IMG/VR virus record: IMGVR_UViG_3300005537_000015
Location: 1 to 40,286 of that record
Origin: a virus
Direction: 5' to 3' (one strand)
DNA length: 40,286 nucleotides
Shown here piece after piece: positions 11,441 through 20,126 of this stretch. Below the pieces are notes generated by a model that saw only the letters and a program-made list of their open reading frames with translations, was not told the DNA's origin and searched no databases. Made by a program: the position numbers and the translations under genes. Position 1 is the first letter of the stretch, and every line of letters begins with the position of its first letter.

Positions 11441-12902
11441 GATGTTAGCCGACAAGACATGGCGCATGTCAAACTTGTATTACATAAAAGATAAACATGG
11501 CCAACGTGTGTTGTTCAAGCCCAACTGGGCACAACAAGAGTTAATGAAGCCACATTATCTTAATATCATATTAAAGGCTCGACAACTAGGTGTGACAACG
11601 TTTCACGCATTGTTGTTCTTAGACACATGCTTGTTCAACCATAACGTCAACGCCGCCATCATAGCGGACACAAAGCCAAACGCCAAGGAAATCTTCGTAG
11701 ACAAAGTAAAGTTTGCTTATGACAGCTTGCCAGACTGGTTAAAGTCAGTAACATCAGCAAAAAGGGATAACGTCAATGAGTTGCGATTTGAAAATGGGTC
11801 AGTGTTTCGCGTCGGCACGAGCTTACGAAGCGGAACATTACAACTTTTGCACGTCACCGAGTTTGCAAAGATCTGTGTGGAGAATCCGAAAAAAGCTAAT
11901 GAGATTATATCAGGCGCTCTTAACACGCTCGAACAGGGTCAGTTCTGTTGCATTGAAAGCACTGCACGTGGACGTGGGGGTGCCTTCTACGATCTTTGTA
12001 AAAGGGCAATGGACATCCAATCTGAAAACAAACCATTAGGAGCGTTAGACTGGAAGTTTTGGTTTTTCCCTTGGTGGAAAGAGCCAACGTATTCAATCAA
12101 ACCCGACAACATCGTTATCACCAAAGAACAACAAGACTACTTCGCCAAGATCGAAGTAGAGATTGGTCAAGAGCTAACCCCTAGTCAAAGAGCTTGGTAC
12201 GTCAAGAAGTTAGAAACACAGGCAGAAAATATGACACGTGAATATCCCAGCACACCAGAAGAGTCATTCCTAAGTGTTAATGAAGGTCTGTATTGGGGTC
12301 ATCAAGTGGCCAAGTGCCGTGCAGAACGTAGAATATGCCATGTGCCATATGACGAACATGCCTTGACCTATAGCAGTTGGGATATCGGTATTGGTGACAG
12401 TACGGCTATATGGGTGTGGCAGCTGGTCGGAAAGGAAATACACTTCTTGAATTACTATGAGAATAGTGATGAATCGTTACCACACTACGTTAACTGGATA
12501 AAGAAGTTACCATATACGTTTGAAAAGCATTACATGCCACACGACGCCGCAGCACGCGAGAAGGGATCAGGCAAGTCATATGCCACTATAGCACGCGAGT
12601 TAGGGTTAAACGTCAGCATCGTTCCGTTAGATCGTAATGAGATGTATGGCATCGAAGAAGTACGTAATACATTCCCACGTTTTTGGTTTGATCAATCGAA
12701 GTGCGACAAGGGTATTAAAGCCATAGACGCATTCCGTAAAGAGTGGAACGAAAAACTAGGATGTTATCGTGAGAAAAGCTTGCACGATTGGGCATCACAT
12801 GGTGCTAAAGCATTAATATATGGTGTTCAAGCAATAAACCAGATGTCAAACGGAAAAGGATTAACAGCCGATGAGTGGAGAAGATTACGACAATCCCTCT
12901 AA
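11418..12902 (+). CDS. terL: Terminase large subunit (packaging ATPase-nuclease)
   Basis: 494 aa. ATPase motifs: Walker A variant KARQLGVTT (about 52-60), Walker B region LQLLHVTEF (about 142-150), and C-motif IESTARGRGG. A RuvC/RNase H-like nuclease follows: the strand SSWDIGIGDSTAIWVW with the first acidic residue (about 323), a second block HDAAAREKGSGKS, and a C-terminal HDWASHGAKALIYG. It pumps DNA through the portal at the cost of ATP and cuts the concatemer. Overlaps the zinc-knuckle gene upstream. TAA stop. Confidence 0.93.
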   Translation: MNENQAFEMLADKTWRMSNLYYIKDKHGQRVLFKPNWAQQELMKPHYLNIILKARQLGVTTFHALLFLDTCLFNHNVNAAIIADTKPNAKEIFVDKVKFAYDSLPDWLKSVTSAKRDNVNELRFENGSVFRVGTSLRSGTLQLLHVTEFAKICVENPKKANEIISGALNTLEQGQFCCIESTARGRGGAFYDLCKRAMDIQSENKPLGALDWKFWFFPWWKEPTYSIKPDNIVITKEQQDYFAKIEVEIGQELTPSQRAWYVKKLETQAENMTREYPSTPEESFLSVNEGLYWGHQVAKCRAERRICHVPYDEHALTYSSWDIGIGDSTAIWVWQLVGKEIHFLNYYENSDESLPHYVNWIKKLPYTFEKHYMPHDAAAREKGSGKSYATIARELGLNVSIVPLDRNEMYGIEEVRNTFPRFWFDQSKCDKGIKAIDAFRKEWNEKLGCYREKSLHDWASHGAKALIYGVQAINQMSNGKGLTADEWRRLRQSL

Positions 12903-13077
12903 CAAGTGTTGTGGTTCATGTCGCCACTTTTGCCCATACTTGTACGAGTTTGAAGATCACGACGTCGAAACAGAATATGGTGAATGTAGACGCTTCCCAC
13001 CTAAACCAGTACCAGCTGAAGAGGTGGGCTTCCCAGTTGTCTTGAAGTCTTGTTGGTGTGGTGAGTTTGACATATAG
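12871..13077 (+). CDS. Cys-rich 68-aa protein (zinc-binding)
   Basis: Overlaps the 3' end of terL. Contains CCGSCRHFCPY, then GECRRFPPKP, and ends FPVVLKSCWCGEFDI. The 'CGSCRHF...G.CRR.PP...P.V...WCGEF' arrangement recurs in small phage proteins and probably coordinates zinc. TAG stop. Role unknown. Confidence 0.7.
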   Translation: MSGEDYDNPSNKCCGSCRHFCPYLYEFEDHDVETEYGECRRFPPKPVPAEEVGFPVVLKSCWCGEFDI

Positions 13078-13103
13078 CGGGTTGAAATGTCATAATTAAA
13101 ATT

Positions 13104-15143
13104 ATGATTTACCAACCACAGCCCAACGATAAAGTCAGCAAGTTCAATCAATTCTTCTACGATGCATATCGCACGTGGGGAGTTTTCTACGCAGCTGCCT
13201 ATCGCGATCTACGTGCGTACGCTGGTGATAACTGGACACAAGTTGAACGTACGTCGTTAGAACTTCAAAAGCGAATGGTTCTTGAACTAAATAAGATCCG
13301 ACGCGTTATCAATCTATATTCAGGCTATGAACGAGAAAATCGTTTAAGCACTGTCGTTGCACCTATTGAAGACTCTGATGAAGAGACAGCCGACTTGTTG
13401 TCAGACGTTATGTTGTATGTCTATGAAAAGGGTAATGCGCATCATGTCATATCAGAAGCGTTCGAGCACTCGTTAAAGACTGGCTTAGCCATCGTCGGTA
13501 TCTACATCGACTATACACACGACAAAGTCAATGGCGATATCAAGTTTTATTGGAAGCCATTCAACGCAATCATGTTAGATCCCTACTTTACAAAAAGGGA
13601 CTTGGAAGATTGTGATCAGGCAAGCACACGTGATTTACTAAGTCGCGAACAAGTTAAATGCTTAATGCCATGGGTAGACCCATCAGTTATTGATAATATA
13701 CCAACTGGTATTAGAGATAACAAATATCAATATCTAGGCATTTATAGACAATACAACTCCACATATATAGCAAAAAACTTACTGACATACGATCAATACT
13801 GGGTTCGTGTTAACAAACCTCAGAAGTATCTCGTTGATCTTGAATCAGGACAAACACAGGAATGGAATGGTAGCGAACAAGAAGAAAAAACAATCGAAGA
13901 AGTCCTTGAAGAGAATCCAAACGTTAAACTTATCAACTCCTACAAGCGGACTGTCGAACTCAACATCATCGTGGGTGGGCGCCTTCTGTATACTGGCCCC
14001 GATCCTACTGGTCTTGATGTGTTCCCTTTTATTCCTATAATTGCATATTTTGAACCGTTAATTGACACATATGAACTAAAGATACAAGGAATAGTTAGAT
14101 CAATTAGAGATGCGCAACGTCAGTATAATAGACGTCACAGTCAAATAATTGATTTAATGGAATCGGTAATCAACACTGGATGGATATCACGCAATGGTGC
14201 GGTGTTAGACCCAACCATGTTATTACAGTCTGGCCAAGCAAGAAATATTATACTTAATGAAAACTTCGATGTTAACGCAGATATTCGAGAGATTAACCCA
14301 CCACAAGTGCCACCTGGCTACTTGCAGTATCAAGACATCATCGACAAGAACATTATGGAGATACCCGGCGGTTCAGAAGAGCTGTTGGGGATCTCAAGCG
14401 TTGGCGATTCACAAGTTAGTGGACGGCTTGCTGAAATCCGTGCATCCAATGGCCTTAAGGGTAATCGCGGGCTTTTCGACAACTTGGAACAATCACTTGA
14501 ATGGCTTGGCAACATCGCATTGCAAACGATTCAACGTAACTTCACACCTGGCAAAGTCTGGCGCATAACAAAGCGTGATCCAACACCTGAGTTCTTCAGT
14601 GGCGACTTTGGACAATACCACTCAGTCATAAAACAAGCCGTACTAACACAGACACAGAAAGCAGCTTATTACTACCAGTTGTTGCAACTTAGAGAGATTG
14701 GTATCGCAATCCCTGACGATGAGATTGTTGATGCTGCACCTTTACAGGGCAAGTGGCGTCTACGTGAGAAGATGGCACAAATACAAGAACAACAAAACGA
14801 AGCAAGACAACGTGAGATTGCCGCTGAAGATCGACAAGCCCAGTTGGAAATTGCACAAACAGAACAGTCTCTCGCGTTGGCACAAGAACGTAGAGCACGT
14901 GTGGTTGCCGATATCGGTCTTGCACGTGAACGTATAAGCGAAGGTGAACAGAACCGCGCTAAAGCATTACTCGACAATGCCAAAACAGTCGCAGAAATCG
15001 AGGAACTGGACAGGAATCACTTCTTGGAAGTTATGCGTTTTGCGCGTGAAACACAAGCAGAAAATTCAGGTCAAATCGAACAAACGCTTCAGTCTGACAT
15101 ACAGACTGGCAACTCACTAACAGGAGATCATGCAAATGGCTAA
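13104..15143 (+). CDS. Portal protein (P22-like)
   Basis: 679 aa. The N-terminal two thirds fit P22-type portals: a helical start (FNQFFYDAYRTWGVFYAAAY), a 'RVINLYSGYERENR' segment, a DPYF-type wing strand, and a long helix of the channel (EPLIDTYELKIQGIVRSIRDAQRQY in the source, about 316-340). The C-terminus (about 560-660) is a long coiled coil rich in Gln, Glu and Arg, a barrel-like extension as in P22. It forms the dodecameric vertex through which DNA enters and leaves. TAA stop. Confidence 0.92.
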   Translation: MIYQPQPNDKVSKFNQFFYDAYRTWGVFYAAAYRDLRAYAGDNWTQVERTSLELQKRMVLELNKIRRVINLYSGYERENRLSTVVAPIEDSDEETADLLSDVMLYVYEKGNAHHVISEAFEHSLKTGLAIVGIYIDYTHDKVNGDIKFYWKPFNAIMLDPYFTKRDLEDCDQASTRDLLSREQVKCLMPWVDPSVIDNIPTGIRDNKYQYLGIYRQYNSTYIAKNLLTYDQYWVRVNKPQKYLVDLESGQTQEWNGSEQEEKTIEEVLEENPNVKLINSYKRTVELNIIVGGRLLYTGPDPTGLDVFPFIPIIAYFEPLIDTYELKIQGIVRSIRDAQRQYNRRHSQIIDLMESVINTGWISRNGAVLDPTMLLQSGQARNIILNENFDVNADIREINPPQVPPGYLQYQDIIDKNIMEIPGGSEELLGISSVGDSQVSGRLAEIRASNGLKGNRGLFDNLEQSLEWLGNIALQTIQRNFTPGKVWRITKRDPTPEFFSGDFGQYHSVIKQAVLTQTQKAAYYYQLLQLREIGIAIPDDEIVDAAPLQGKWRLREKMAQIQEQQNEARQREIAAEDRQAQLEIAQTEQSLALAQERRARVVADIGLARERISEGEQNRAKALLDNAKTVAEIEELDRNHFLEVMRFARETQAENSGQIEQTLQSDIQTGNSLTGDHANG

Positions 15144-15381
15144 AAGCAAAATGGCCTACATGACAGGTTACAGCAATGGCTACACACCACCTAGTGGTTC
15201 AGCAGGCAGTGCAGCTTTCGGCGAGTATTCAAAGAAAAGCAATACCATGTCAGTACCACGTAAGGGATCTAGTTTAACAGGCGATATGGGTTATCAACAA
15301 AACGCAGATCGCAACAAGGTTATGAACTTAAAAGATTCACAAGCAAAGAACGAGAATCTACGAGGACAAGCTGGATGTTAA
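15130..15381 (+). CDS. Unknown 83-aa Ser/Gly-rich protein
   Basis: ATG 15130 follows AGGAG closely and overlaps the portal end. The product is low-complexity, rich in Ser, Gly, Lys and Asn (SGSAGSAAFGEYSKKS), so probably disordered. Its place between portal and scaffold suggests a small head-associated protein. TAA stop overlaps the next ATG. Confidence 0.55.
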   Translation: MQMAKSKMAYMTGYSNGYTPPSGSAGSAAFGEYSKKSNTMSVPRKGSSLTGDMGYQQNADRNKVMNLKDSQAKNENLRGQAGC

Positions 15382-15725
15382 TACTGCCAAAAGAAGCACA
15401 ACTTGAAAAACATCGTGAAGCGCGTAGAGGGTTAGAGTCCCATTACAACTCCGAGATGGAGCACATATTAAACGCCAACTCACATAAAGACAAGTATTGG
15501 ATCTTAGGCAAGGTCAAGTTCCCAGAAGAACTTGGCGGTAATGTAGGAAGAACGTTCTTACAAGCTAGTGATAGCAAACCACCACTAGTCAAAAGTGCGT
15601 TCTTATATGAAGTGGATAATACACGTGGTGTCAAAACGTTGCTATGGGTAATGCATCCAGATGGCTCGTTGAGATTACCAACGTTGAACAAAACTATCCA
15701 CGTGCAACCAGGACGAAAGAGCTAG
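15375..15725 (+). CDS. Unknown 116-aa head-region protein
   Basis: GATGTTAA overlap with the previous gene. A helical N-terminus (residues 1-35) is followed by a beta-rich section (KYWILGKVKFPEELGG, TLLWVMHPDGSLRLPT). It lies between portal and scaffold, so a structural or assembly role is probable. TAG stop. Not recognised. Confidence 0.6.
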   Translation: MLILPKEAQLEKHREARRGLESHYNSEMEHILNANSHKDKYWILGKVKFPEELGGNVGRTFLQASDSKPPLVKSAFLYEVDNTRGVKTLLWVMHPDGSLRLPTLNKTIHVQPGRKS

Positions 15726-15773
15726 GACGTCTCTAGCATAGGCCGCCGCTATACGGGCGATTACGGGTGAACA

Positions 15774-16394
15774 ATGACAGAAGAAAACGAAGTGTATGAC
15801 GAGCCTGCCACCGAGGACGTTCAACATGATGAGGTACAAGACCAACCTAGGACTGTGCCATTAGAGGCATACGAAGCTGAACGTCGAAAACGTCAAGAAG
15901 TAGAAGCTGAAAAGCGTGCTTTAGAGAACGTTATCGCCAACCAGCACAAGCCTCAAGATGATTTAGAAGATGATTCAGACTTCATGACTAAGGCTGACAT
16001 CAAACGTTTAACGTTTGAACAGAAGAGAGAAGTGCTTGAAGAAGCCTACTTGGAATCAAAGCCAGAGAACGTCGAAGTCATAAACAAACACTTAGAAGCA
16101 ATTATTAAACGCAAGCCTTGGTTAGCACCGACAATCGAAGCTGCACCTAACAGGTATGCACGAGCATACGAAATTGTACAGGATTACATGCCGAAAGAAG
16201 AAAAAAGCGCGTCATCTAGCAAGTTTAGCAGACCACAAGATGACGCGAAACGAATCGTAGAGAATGCACAGAAACCTGGCAATCCAGCCACGATCGCTAA
16301 GGCATCACAGGGTAGCCAACAAGACTACTTAAAGTCAATCCGTGGAACAAGCGAGTTTAGGGAGTATCGTAAGAAGATGTTAGCTGGGGGATAA
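15774..16394 (+). CDS. Scaffolding protein
   Basis: 206 aa, highly charged and mostly helical, with a coiled coil at about 29-60 (LEAYEAERRKRQEVEAEKRA) and a basic C-terminus (EFREYRKKMLAGG). Such proteins guide capsid assembly and leave before or during packaging. Position directly before the major capsid gene is the classical one. The call rests on composition and synteny, not on a sequence motif. Confidence 0.78.
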   Translation: MTEENEVYDEPATEDVQHDEVQDQPRTVPLEAYEAERRKRQEVEAEKRALENVIANQHKPQDDLEDDSDFMTKADIKRLTFEQKREVLEEAYLESKPENVEVINKHLEAIIKRKPWLAPTIEAAPNRYARAYEIVQDYMPKEEKSASSSKFSRPQDDAKRIVENAQKPGNPATIAKASQGSQQDYLKSIRGTSEFREYRKKMLAGG

Positions 16395-16410
16395 CTACAA
16401 GGATTTCTAG

Positions 16411-17352
16411 ATGACACTAGGAATGACAACAACTACTCAGGTAGATCCAGAAGTTCAGATCTACTTTGACAACGTGTTGTTAGATAGACACCAACCATAT
16501 TATGTTTATGGTTATTTCTCTCAACAACGCCGAATCCCACAAAAGAACTCTAAGACAGCCATCTTTAGACGTTTTGAAAACTTAGCCGACTCTCTGACAC
16601 CTTTGTCAGAAGGTGTAACACCACCAGCCGAGCAAGTTAACAAGTTCGACGTCACAGCTGTTGTGTCGCAATATGGTAAGGTTGTGGAACTTACGGACGA
16701 TGTCATTATCACCGTACAGGATCAAACCGCTAACGAAGTCGCGGACATGTTAGCTCAGAACCAAGCTAGTTCGTACGATAAAATCGTTAGAAACATGTTA
16801 GTTGCTACAGCATCACAGATTGATTGTCTTAATGGACAAAACGGTAATGCTATTACCGAAATCACCGTACCAGACTTAGAGTTAGCTGTTGATTATCTAT
16901 TGGGTAACAACGGTAAGAAAATGGCACCTAACGTCGAAGGAACGAATGCGTTCGGAACAGCTCCCGTTTGGCAAGCCTACTGGATGGTAATTTCAACAGA
17001 TCTACGTACTAACATCAAACAACTAAGTAACTTCAACCCGACTGCGGCGTATCCACGTCAAATGTCAGTGCTTGAAGCAGAGCTTGGGGCATGTGATGAA
17101 GTGCGTGTTGTTATGACCACCGAGGCATACAAAACGGCAGCATCTCCAGCAGTGTATTCAAACTTGCTGTTTGCAGCTAACGGATATGGAACGATCGCAA
17201 TCGACGATCAATCGTTAGAAATGATCATCAAGCCTCTTGGAGCTGGTCAAGACCCATTGAACCAACGTTCAACCATGGGTTGGAAGGGTCGTCTTGGATG
17301 TACCATCTTGGATGACAGCTGGGTAATCAATCTACTTAGCACAAGACCATAA
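16411..17352 (+). CDS. Major capsid protein (N4-gp56 family)
   Basis: 313 aa. The N-terminal opening (TTTTQVDPEVQIYFDNVLLD) followed by PQKNSKTAIFRRFENLA and LTPLSEGVTP is the signature of the N4-gp56-type HK97-fold capsid protein. Central LAQNQASSYDKIVRN leads to the spine helix. The product forms the icosahedral shell. SD AAGGA precedes it; TAA stop; downstream genes follow with tight spacing. Confidence 0.93.
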   Translation: MTLGMTTTTQVDPEVQIYFDNVLLDRHQPYYVYGYFSQQRRIPQKNSKTAIFRRFENLADSLTPLSEGVTPPAEQVNKFDVTAVVSQYGKVVELTDDVIITVQDQTANEVADMLAQNQASSYDKIVRNMLVATASQIDCLNGQNGNAITEITVPDLELAVDYLLGNNGKKMAPNVEGTNAFGTAPVWQAYWMVISTDLRTNIKQLSNFNPTAAYPRQMSVLEAELGACDEVRVVMTTEAYKTAASPAVYSNLLFAANGYGTIAIDDQSLEMIIKPLGAGQDPLNQRSTMGWKGRLGCTILDDSWVINLLSTRP

Positions 17353-17362
17353 GGAGGACTAT

Positions 17363-18091
17363 ATGGCTGTAACTAACTTTGATGATGCAAACGTAGCAGT
17401 ATTCCGAATGGTATCTGCTGGTGCTGCATATAACATCACATTGCCATTCGCTGCGGATACGATCGAGTGGTGGAACTATACTAAGTATGGGACTGCTAAC
17501 GTCGACGCTACTGTTGGCAAACAAGGTATCTGGGTTAGGGGTTTCCCAAGTGGTGACGCTCTAGAGATGGATACCATCGTTGATAATGGTGTTACTGGGT
17601 TGACCAACTTAGTGTTGACAACTAGCAATGGCATCACACAACTGCCTGATGGATCTGGTTTTGCAGATAACCATAGAACGCCTACAGCGATTACAGCGTC
17701 GGCGTTGGGTGGTGTTGTAACGTCGGCTAACCACAGGCTAACCAATGGACAGTTTGTACGTGCTACAGACTTCCGAGCATTCCCTGTTGCTGATGCTACT
17801 GGTATGTATGGCTTAAACAACCAGATGTTCCAGATCGGTAACGTTACAACTAACACGTTCCAATTGTTCTATCCATACACAAACGTAGGTGTTGACACCA
17901 GTGCAGAAGTTGCATTTGTCAACAACGGTGTCGCTCAGTTCACGCTTATTGGTGAATCTCTGTACACAGAGAATCCAGCACCAACATTCAGCTATACACT
18001 GGGTACAACTGTGATGGGTGCTACAAGTGACGTGATCTATGTACGTGCCACTAAGGCAAACCAATACACCGACCTCGGAGTACTAGTGTAA
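17363..18091 (+). CDS. Capsid-associated (decoration-like) protein with FCCH-type domain
   Basis: 242 aa. After an N-terminal beta-rich part (1-105) there is a repeat-type domain at about 110-205: a 'VVTSANHRLTNGQFVRATDF' strand pair, then 'ATGMYGLNNQMFQIGNVTTN TFQLF' (two pieces), the layout of the ubiquitin-activating enzyme E1 FCCH-like domain found in many phage structural proteins. It probably binds the capsid surface. The next gene encodes a second copy of this domain. SD AAGGAGGA; TAA stop. Confidence 0.7.
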   Translation: MAVTNFDDANVAVFRMVSAGAAYNITLPFAADTIEWWNYTKYGTANVDATVGKQGIWVRGFPSGDALEMDTIVDNGVTGLTNLVLTTSNGITQLPDGSGFADNHRTPTAITASALGGVVTSANHRLTNGQFVRATDFRAFPVADATGMYGLNNQMFQIGNVTTNTFQLFYPYTNVGVDTSAEVAFVNNGVAQFTLIGESLYTENPAPTFSYTLGTTVMGATSDVIYVRATKANQYTDLGVLV

Positions 18092-18438
18092 TGAATACGG
18101 AACTGGGTTTTGCAACAACACAACTCACACCTACAGCGATTGATAAAACCAACCCTGTACGTGTAACGGTTCCAGATCATGGTCTACAAGCTCAACAAAC
18201 CGTACGGGCGACGCGATTCTATCCGTTGCCCGTATCTGATGCCACAGGCATGTATGAGCTGAATAACAATCTATATGTGGTTGGAAACATAACCACGAAC
18301 ACGTTCGATCTGTTTGATCAATATGGAGAACCAGTTGATGGCACGAACTATACAACATTTATCGACAATGGCTTGGGGCAATTCAACTTAACAGGCCCAG
18401 CGTTGTACACAGAAAATCTAAACACAATGGAAGTTTAA
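18091..18438 (+). CDS. Second FCCH-type protein (115 aa), paralog of the preceding domain
   Basis: Residues 20-110 align with the FCCH section of the gene before it: DHGLQAQQTVRATRFYPLPV, DATGMYELNNNLYVVGNITT, then NTFDLFDQYGEPVDGTNYTT. The shared 'PV-(A/S)DATGMY-LNN' core shows a tandem duplication that left a stand-alone domain. TAATG coupling. A structural, perhaps decorative, role. Confidence 0.65.
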   Translation: MNTELGFATTQLTPTAIDKTNPVRVTVPDHGLQAQQTVRATRFYPLPVSDATGMYELNNNLYVVGNITTNTFDLFDQYGEPVDGTNYTTFIDNGLGQFNLTGPALYTENLNTMEV

Positions 18439-18869
18439 TGAAAAAACAAGACGTAGAGATGCCTACAGAGCCAGCTTATGACCCAGCTGAGAGCGAGCCA
18501 ACAAAGCTTGAGCATTTCCCGATATACAACAAGTGGGCGCGTAAAAACAAAATCAGCGTGAAGGTGCCAGATGAAAGCTTTTACAAAAAAGTTAAAGTCA
18601 GGTTTCAACGCTTTGACCAACCAACTAACGTTCTTAAGTGCATCGTTCGCAAGAAAGATATCGAGTGGAGAGGCGAGCTTATTCCTGGATGCGTGTACGA
18701 CTTGGCTATCCCAGTGATCAAGTGGCTATCCAGCTTATCGGAACCTATATTTGCACAAGTACAAACGCATAACGACGCAGGCGATGGACGTACGATTATC
18801 AGATCAGAAACAAAGCAAGTAGGTGAGAAAGCACGTTTCTCTCTGATGCAACTAGAGCTTTTGGAGTAA
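18438..18869 (+). CDS. Unknown 143-aa structural-region protein
   Basis: Acidic N-terminus (DVEMPTEPAYDPAESEP) followed by a basic, mixed alpha/beta domain with KVKVRFQRFDQPTN and a C-terminal strand ARFSLMQLELLE. Lies between FCCH proteins and the putative connector. TAA stop overlapping neighbour starts. No recognised domain; a head-completion or minor structural role is likely from context. Confidence 0.6.
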   Translation: MKKQDVEMPTEPAYDPAESEPTKLEHFPIYNKWARKNKISVKVPDESFYKKVKVRFQRFDQPTNVLKCIVRKKDIEWRGELIPGCVYDLAIPVIKWLSSLSEPIFAQVQTHNDAGDGRTIIRSETKQVGEKARFSLMQLELLE

Positions 18870-18873
18870 CGAC

Positions 18874-19533
18874 ATGGTCAAGACTGCTGCTGATGTTATA
18901 GAGATCTTACGCAACGTCACTGGACGTGTTGATTCGTCTGACCCACAATTTACAGACGAAAAGATGTTAGATCGCGTCAACGATGTCTTGACTATCGAGA
19001 AAAGCACCGATTTGCGTTTGAAAGAGAAGCAAACGTGGTGGGAGTTTACGTTAACACCGTTAACACCTAACCCACTACCTGTGGACTTACAAGCGCCATT
19101 CGGTGCGCCATTAGGCACGCAATTCACTACGATTGGCCCACTATGTTATTGCGATGGGTTTGAAGTGTTCTGGTTTGAAGATCCAGCGTCATTCTATGCC
19201 ATATGGCCAGAAACACAACTATACCAACCCCAACGTCCAACGTATGTGTTGTACTATAATAACGAGCTGACGTGGCGTGGGCCTGCGGACAGAGATTACT
19301 TTATCAAGATGTCAGCATACCAAGTCGACTTACCATTAACACAAGATGGCCCACTTGCCGAAGACTACTACTGGCGTTATATCGCATACATGGCAGCGAG
19401 CGACTTGTTTAATGATTATGGCGAAGTTGAACGCGACGCCAACATACAACCTAAGATCTTGTATTACCGCAACAAGGTGTATGCACGTACGTATCAACAA
19501 CAACAACCCCAACGTTCAACCCCTAGGTTCTAA
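18874..19533 (+). CDS. Head-tail connector (adaptor) protein, probable
   Basis: 219 aa. N-terminal helical domain (about 1-50: TAADVIEILRNVTGRVDSSD, MLDRVNDVLTIEKS) then a beta-rich part with WWEFTLTPLTPNPLP and a C-terminal helix pair (LAEDYYWRYIAYMAASDLFN, then LYYRNKVYARTYQ). This three-part layout fits gp4/tubular-adaptor proteins that attach under P22-type portals. Assigned on layout and position. Confidence 0.6.
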   Translation: MVKTAADVIEILRNVTGRVDSSDPQFTDEKMLDRVNDVLTIEKSTDLRLKEKQTWWEFTLTPLTPNPLPVDLQAPFGAPLGTQFTTIGPLCYCDGFEVFWFEDPASFYAIWPETQLYQPQRPTYVLYYNNELTWRGPADRDYFIKMSAYQVDLPLTQDGPLAEDYYWRYIAYMAASDLFNDYGEVERDANIQPKILYYRNKVYARTYQQQQPQRSTPRF

Positions 19534-20126
19534 TGACTTTCAGTATTGTTGTACCCAACCAAGGGCAATCACCTGGCTTGTTTCCAGCTCAAAACAACAC
19601 CAACTTTAGACGTCTTAAAGAGATCATCAACCAAGAACATAACTTCTTGGATACCGAACCTGTACCCGCAGACAGTCAAGGTATACATAGACGTTGCACG
19701 TTGATAAATCAACCAACACCATCAACAACCAACGGTGGAAGTGGTGTTTTATACTCTAAGAACGACATCAACAACGAATCGCAAGTTAACTGGTTTAATG
19801 GCGTTTCAAACTATCAGATCACACCAGGCGTTCAACTATTTTACGGAACAGCTGCCAACGTTCCACCTAGTACGGCGGTAACGATCTTTGCTGATCCTGG
19901 TTATTTTTATTACTGCCCAATCATCGTTTGTTTCACTAACACCGTTGGAACATCACCAGTTATTGGAACGGCATCACACTTCTTGCCTAACCAAGGTTTT
20001 CGCAACACGACTGGTGTAGGCTTCGGTCAGTTCATATACCAACTGGCTAACTTGCAAGTGATCAACAACGACCCATCAAACGCTCACAGCATTCCATGGA
20101 TGATTCAAGTTAACCGAGTGCAATAA
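19533..20126 (+). CDS. Tail-region structural protein (197 aa)
   Basis: Begins MTFSIVVPNQGQSPG. Beta-rich with Gly, Asn and Pro, and few charged residues. The 'MTFSIVVPN..QSPGLFP.QNNTNF.RLK' opening looks like proteins encoded before the long tail-hub gene in related podoviruses. TAATG coupling at both ends. Role inferred from context. Confidence 0.55.
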   Translation: MTFSIVVPNQGQSPGLFPAQNNTNFRRLKEIINQEHNFLDTEPVPADSQGIHRRCTLINQPTPSTTNGGSGVLYSKNDINNESQVNWFNGVSNYQITPGVQLFYGTAANVPPSTAVTIFADPGYFYYCPIIVCFTNTVGTSPVIGTASHFLPNQGFRNTTGVGFGQFIYQLANLQVINNDPSNAHSIPWMIQVNRVQ

